Shown: positions 53,660-56,707 of the stretch, one piece after another | Numbering within the stretch: the stretch's first letter is position 1 | Layout: each line of letters opens with the position of its first letter | NCBI GenBank assembly: GCA_037479115.1 | Contig: JBBFLK010000021.1 | Span: forward strand, 1 to 56,707 | Length of the DNA stretch: 56,707 nucleotides | From: Anaerohalosphaeraceae bacterium | GTDB taxonomy: Bacteria > Planctomycetota > Phycisphaerae > Sedimentisphaerales > Anaerohalosphaeraceae | Direction: 5' to 3' | Notes under the pieces: generated by a model | Seen by the model: only the letters and a program-made list of their open reading frames with translations | Databases searched by the model: none | Told to the model about the DNA's origin: nothing | Program-made: the position numbers and the translations under genes

Positions 53660-55095
53660 TGAGAAAACTAATAAATAAAGATAGACAATTCTTTAATCTG
53701 GTGACAGAAGCCACCTTTTCGAATCCATTTAGTCCGGACCGGGAGGCAATCGACCAGCGGATTACGGGGTTGGATTCTTCGAAACCGAGGTCGGAGGTTC
53801 TGGATGAAGAAATCCGTTTAACCCGTCAGCGGCTGGCGGATTTGGACCGCGGGAAACGGTGTCGGCTGGAGGATTTTGAAGGGTCGGACCGGGACCTGAT
53901 GAAGTATGTGTTTTTGTTTGTGATTTATCATCAGTGGGCGGAGGCGTTTGATAAGCTGATTGCCCAGCAGGCGACGACGGAGGAGCACAATGTAAAGGTC
54001 TGGTTTGCGCCGGAGGTTCTCAAGCAGCTGCAGGAGCGGGGATTCAGCGAGGACGATTCGGTGCGGTGCCTGTCGATGTTTTACCAGATACGGCGGGCGT
54101 ATTATCTGATCGGCCGGATGCTGATTGGGCCCAGTGCGTCAATGCGCCGGCTGCGGATGCATCTGTGGAATCATATTTTCACGCAGGATATTCGGCTGTA
54201 TGAGCGGTATCTGTGGGACAAGATGGAGGATTTTTCGACGCTCCTGGAGGGGCCGACGGGCAGCGGCAAGGGAGCGGCGGCGGCGGCCATCGGCCGGTCT
54301 GGATATATTCCGTATGATGCGGCGAAGAACTGCTTTGTGATTCCGTTCACGAAGCTGCTGGTGGAGGTGAATCTGGCGCAGTTTACGCCGACGCTGCTGG
54401 AGTCGGAATTGTTCGGGCATGCCAAGGGGGCGTTTACGGGGGCGGTGGCGGATTACGGGGGTGTGCTTTCGCTGTGCGGCCGGCATGGGACGATTTTTCT
54501 GGATGAGATTGGAGAGGTTCGGCCGAATGTGCAGGTGAAGCTCCTGCGCGTTCTGCAGGAGCGGCGGTACTGGCCGGTGGGCAGCCATCAGGAGCGGATG
54601 TTTTTGGGGCGTGTGGTGGGGGCGACGAATCAGCCGGTGGAGGTGCTGCGTCGTCGGGGTCGGTTTCGGGAGGATTTTTATTATCGGCTTTGTGCGGATG
54701 TGATACGGGTTCCGTCGCTGAGGGAGCGAATCGAGGAAAGCGAGGAGGAACTGCCGTCGCTGGTGCGTCATTTTGTGGGGCAGATAGTAGGGCAGGCGGA
54801 TGAGGGGATAGTGGGGCGGGTGCTGGAGGTGATCGAGAAGCGTCTGGGGCGGGGGTATGGGTGGCCGGGGAATGTTCGGGAGCTGGCGCAGTGCATTCGG
54901 CGGGTGGTGCTGCGTGGGGATTATGAGCCGGGGGCGGGGGGAGCGGCGGGGACGGAGGGGCGGCCGCTGACGGCGGAGGAGGTGGTGCGGCAGTACTGCC
55001 GGGAGCTTTATGCGCGGTACGGCAGCTATGGGGAAGCGGCGAAGGCGGCGGGACTGGACCGGCGGACGGTGAAACGGTACGTGGAAGGAGGGTGA
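53653..55095 (+). CDS. Sigma-54-dependent transcriptional activator with unrecognised N-terminal domain
   Basis: A 480-residue AAA+ activator of RNA polymerase with sigma-54. Residues ~1-190 are helical, charged and unrecognised, with no clear receiver, GAF, PAS or CARF motif. The AAA+ domain has Walker A GPTGSGKG at 200, the sigma-54-contacting GAFTGA at 259 and Walker B GTIFLDEIGE. A Fis-type HTH ends the protein (GSYGEAAKAAGLDRRTVKRYVEGG). The start is uncertain: the frame is open from 53527, with an AAGGAG before GTG 53539, but the promoter and half-sites at 53621-53659 point to ATG 53653 or 53659, possibly with little or no leader. Confidence 0.85.
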   Translation: MYMRKLINKDRQFFNLVTEATFSNPFSPDREAIDQRITGLDSSKPRSEVLDEEIRLTRQRLADLDRGKRCRLEDFEGSDRDLMKYVFLFVIYHQWAEAFDKLIAQQATTEEHNVKVWFAPEVLKQLQERGFSEDDSVRCLSMFYQIRRAYYLIGRMLIGPSASMRRLRMHLWNHIFTQDIRLYERYLWDKMEDFSTLLEGPTGSGKGAAAAAIGRSGYIPYDAAKNCFVIPFTKLLVEVNLAQFTPTLLESELFGHAKGAFTGAVADYGGVLSLCGRHGTIFLDEIGEVRPNVQVKLLRVLQERRYWPVGSHQERMFLGRVVGATNQPVEVLRRRGRFREDFYYRLCADVIRVPSLRERIEESEEELPSLVRHFVGQIVGQADEGIVGRVLEVIEKRLGRGYGWPGNVRELAQCIRRVVLRGDYEPGAGGAAGTEGRPLTAEEVVRQYCRELYARYGSYGEAAKAAGLDRRTVKRYVEGG

Positions 55096-55120
55096 GGGCA
55101 AAAGAATCTGCGAAGGAGTC

Positions 55121-55149
55121 TTGAAAAACAACATTTTAATTGTTATATA
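55121..55149 (+). promoter_or_regulatory. Sigma-70 promoter of the helicase gene
   Basis: TTGAAA (55121-55126), 17 bases, then TATATA (55144-55149), about 50 bases before the ATG. No sigma-54 promoter (GG-N10-GC) is seen in this gap. Confidence 0.6.
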
Positions 55150-55199
55150 AAACATACGTAAAGAGGGTATAAGTTTTATTTTGGGGAAGGCAGGGGCTT

Positions 55200-56707
55200 A
55201 TGACTTCAGAGGCTTATAAGAGGAAAGCCATTTCCTTAATGAACTATCTCAAGGAGTTGATCGATCTTAATCTGACTCATATTACAGATTATCGAGATTA
55301 TCCGAACTATCTTTTGTTTTCGGAGATACCTCAGGAAGAAGGCTGTTTTACACAAGCATGGGGCTATTCAGAGGAAACTCCAGAAATATGGCTTGAGATT
55401 AAAAAGCCGAAGGAACCGCCATTTCCGCCTATTCCAAAATCCTGTGAAAAGTGGGTTAGGGAAGAAACGCTAAATCAATCTGACGAAGAGCCGATTTTGA
55501 AAGATTCAATTACCAATGTTTATCAGGAAAAAGGGATAGACGGAGAGTTTCTGACAAAAACTGAGGTGAAGTATTTAAGAGACTTTCCTGAAGTTTTAGA
55601 GTTGTGGAAAAAATATATCGAAAATAATTGGCGTCCTTGGCAGGAAAAGCATCAGAAATGGAAAAGGATCTATAAGGTTTATAAAAAACTATTTGAAATT
55701 TACATAGAATTAGGACAGTTAGGTGAACAATATGAGCTGGTTGTAGGAATGGGGCTGCTGCGTTGGCGCTTGCCTGACGGCCGAAGTGTAGAGCGTCATC
55801 TTTTAGCGTTGAAGGCATCTCTCGATTTTGATGAAAAGACAGGAACTTTTGTTTTACACGCGGACGAGCAAGATACAAAAGTATATTTAGAACTGGAGGC
55901 TCTGGATGTTTACCAACCTCTAATGCCTCAAAACTTTGAAAACATAGTCAAGGAATTGGAAGAAAATCCGTGGGAACAAATTCTTATTCGAAATGTTTTA
56001 ACAAGTATAGCAAACGTCCTTGGAAAAGAAGGCAGGGGGATTTATACCGAGCAGTTATCAATTCCTGAGGGGCCAGTTCCTTCTAATCCAGAGGTCTTAT
56101 TTGCTCCAGCACTTATTTTGCGAAAACGAAAGTTGCTTGCAATATATGAACATTTGGAGCAAATAAAGAAACACATTGAGAATAACAAAGAAATCCCGGA
56201 AAACCTACAAAAGTTGATTGGGCTTCAGGAGAGTCAGATAAAATCCAAAAGCGGAGCGAGTAAGAAGCCGTCTGAAATCGCAGACAATCGGTTGTATTTT
56301 CCACTTCCTTCCAATGAGCAGCAGCGTTCTATAGCCGAAAAAATAAAAGATAGTCAAGGCATTTTGGTTCAGGGGCCTCCTGGAACAGGGAAATCCCAAA
56401 CAATTGCCAATCTTATCTGCCATTTGCTCGCTTATGGACAGAGAATTCTTATTACAGCGAAGGCTCCAAGGGCCTTGGAGGTTTTACATGGTCTTTTGCC
56501 GGAGAAAATCAAGGACCTTTGTGTAAGTCTTCTGGGACATGGACAGGAAGAAGTACAAAGTCTGAAAAATAGTGTTTCCCAAATTCAGCAAAAAGAGTCT
56601 GGATGGAACAATGAAGAATCTCAAAAACAAATCAGAAAGCTTGAAGGCGAACTAAATGAACTCTTGCAAAGCAAAGCAAAAAAGGAAAACAGGCTTAAAT
56701 TAGCTAG
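55200..56707 (+). CDS. SF1-type AAA helicase, partial (runs off the window)
   Basis: An uninterrupted frame of at least 502 codons from ATG 55200 to the window end, with no stop. Residues ~1-380 are an unrecognised, charged N-terminal region. Then comes a superfamily 1 helicase start: an EQQRSIAEKI glutamine-containing element and Walker A GPPGTGKS at residue 392, followed by TIANLICHLL and LITAKAPRALEVL, with a coiled-coil-like stretch after about 450. This resembles large UPF1-like AAA helicases often seen in accessory or defence-linked loci. The DNA is clearly richer in A/T than the gene before it, suggesting separate origin. The C-terminal helicase motifs are outside the window. Confidence 0.85.
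   Translation, partial: MTSEAYKRKAISLMNYLKELIDLNLTHITDYRDYPNYLLFSEIPQEEGCFTQAWGYSEETPEIWLEIKKPKEPPFPPIPKSCEKWVREETLNQSDEEPILKDSITNVYQEKGIDGEFLTKTEVKYLRDFPEVLELWKKYIENNWRPWQEKHQKWKRIYKVYKKLFEIYIELGQLGEQYELVVGMGLLRWRLPDGRSVERHLLALKASLDFDEKTGTFVLHADEQDTKVYLELEALDVYQPLMPQNFENIVKELEENPWEQILIRNVLTSIANVLGKEGRGIYTEQLSIPEGPVPSNPEVLFAPALILRKRKLLAIYEHLEQIKKHIENNKEIPENLQKLIGLQESQIKSKSGASKKPSEIADNRLYFPLPSNEQQRSIAEKIKDSQGILVQGPPGTGKSQTIANLICHLLAYGQRILITAKAPRALEVLHGLLPEKIKDLCVSLLGHGQEEVQSLKNSVSQIQQKESGWNNEESQKQIRKLEGELNELLQSKAKKENRLKLA

Noticed and set aside
55096-55199. Sigma-54 promoter before the helicase
   Set aside because: No GG-N10-GC element was seen; a sigma-70-type promoter explains the gap better.

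Overview
The window looks like a chromosome segment of a polysaccharide-degrading planctomycete, most likely class Phycisphaerae (Sedimentisphaerales-like). This is inferred from gene content: an ECF sigma factor paired with a FecR/LamG-type membrane protein, a pseudopilin of the type common in Planctomycetes, formylglycine-type sulfatases next to glycoside hydrolases, secreted proteins ending in PEP-CTERM or single dockerin-like repeats, an HYExAFE-family protein, and an excisionase-type HTH fused to a pseudo-receiver. No marker gene fixes the genus.

Bases 292-19612 (+) form a polysaccharide utilisation locus. It starts with the sigma factor, the FecR-type regulator and a pseudopilin. Then come a sulfatase, four secreted LamG-like or related proteins of mosaic build, a second sulfatase, a GH43 enzyme, a third sulfatase, a GH2 enzyme, a five-bladed-propeller GH43-like protein and a GH39 enzyme. 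Together they fit export, desulfation and stepwise hydrolysis of a sulfated, pentose- and/or galactose-containing polysaccharide. Several stem-loops lie between the genes.

Bases 19666-22791 (-) hold tRNA-Ser(UGA) with its own promoter, ndk, an OmpA-type lipoprotein and two envelope proteins. Bases 23073-27800 (+) hold a second secreted-protein cluster with signs of recent rearrangement: a DUF11/beta-helix protein without a signal peptide, a PEP-CTERM protein overlapping an orphan C-terminal module, and a second PEP-CTERM gene broken at a nine-G tract.

Bases 27811-47066 are mostly housekeeping: metK, groES, topA and an aminotransferase on minus; the glycine cleavage operon gcvT-gcvH-gcvPA-gcvPB on plus; an AI-2E-type transporter; a YkgJ-type protein overlapping hisS; a DUF486 protein; an HYExAFE protein overlapping bioB; an HTH/pseudo-receiver regulator; and rny-ymdB behind an unusually long leader. 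Bases 47103-53445 (-) are a compact operon: radical SAM protein, small membrane protein, alpha/beta hydrolase and a three-domain Aas-like lipid enzyme.

The right end (53527-56707, +) is a different kind of region. A sigma-54 activator with an unrecognised N-terminal domain is preceded by three evenly phased TGTATA/TATACA half-sites. It is followed by an AT-richer gene for an SF1-type helicase that runs off the window. This is the best candidate here for an undescribed, possibly defence-related, accessory system.
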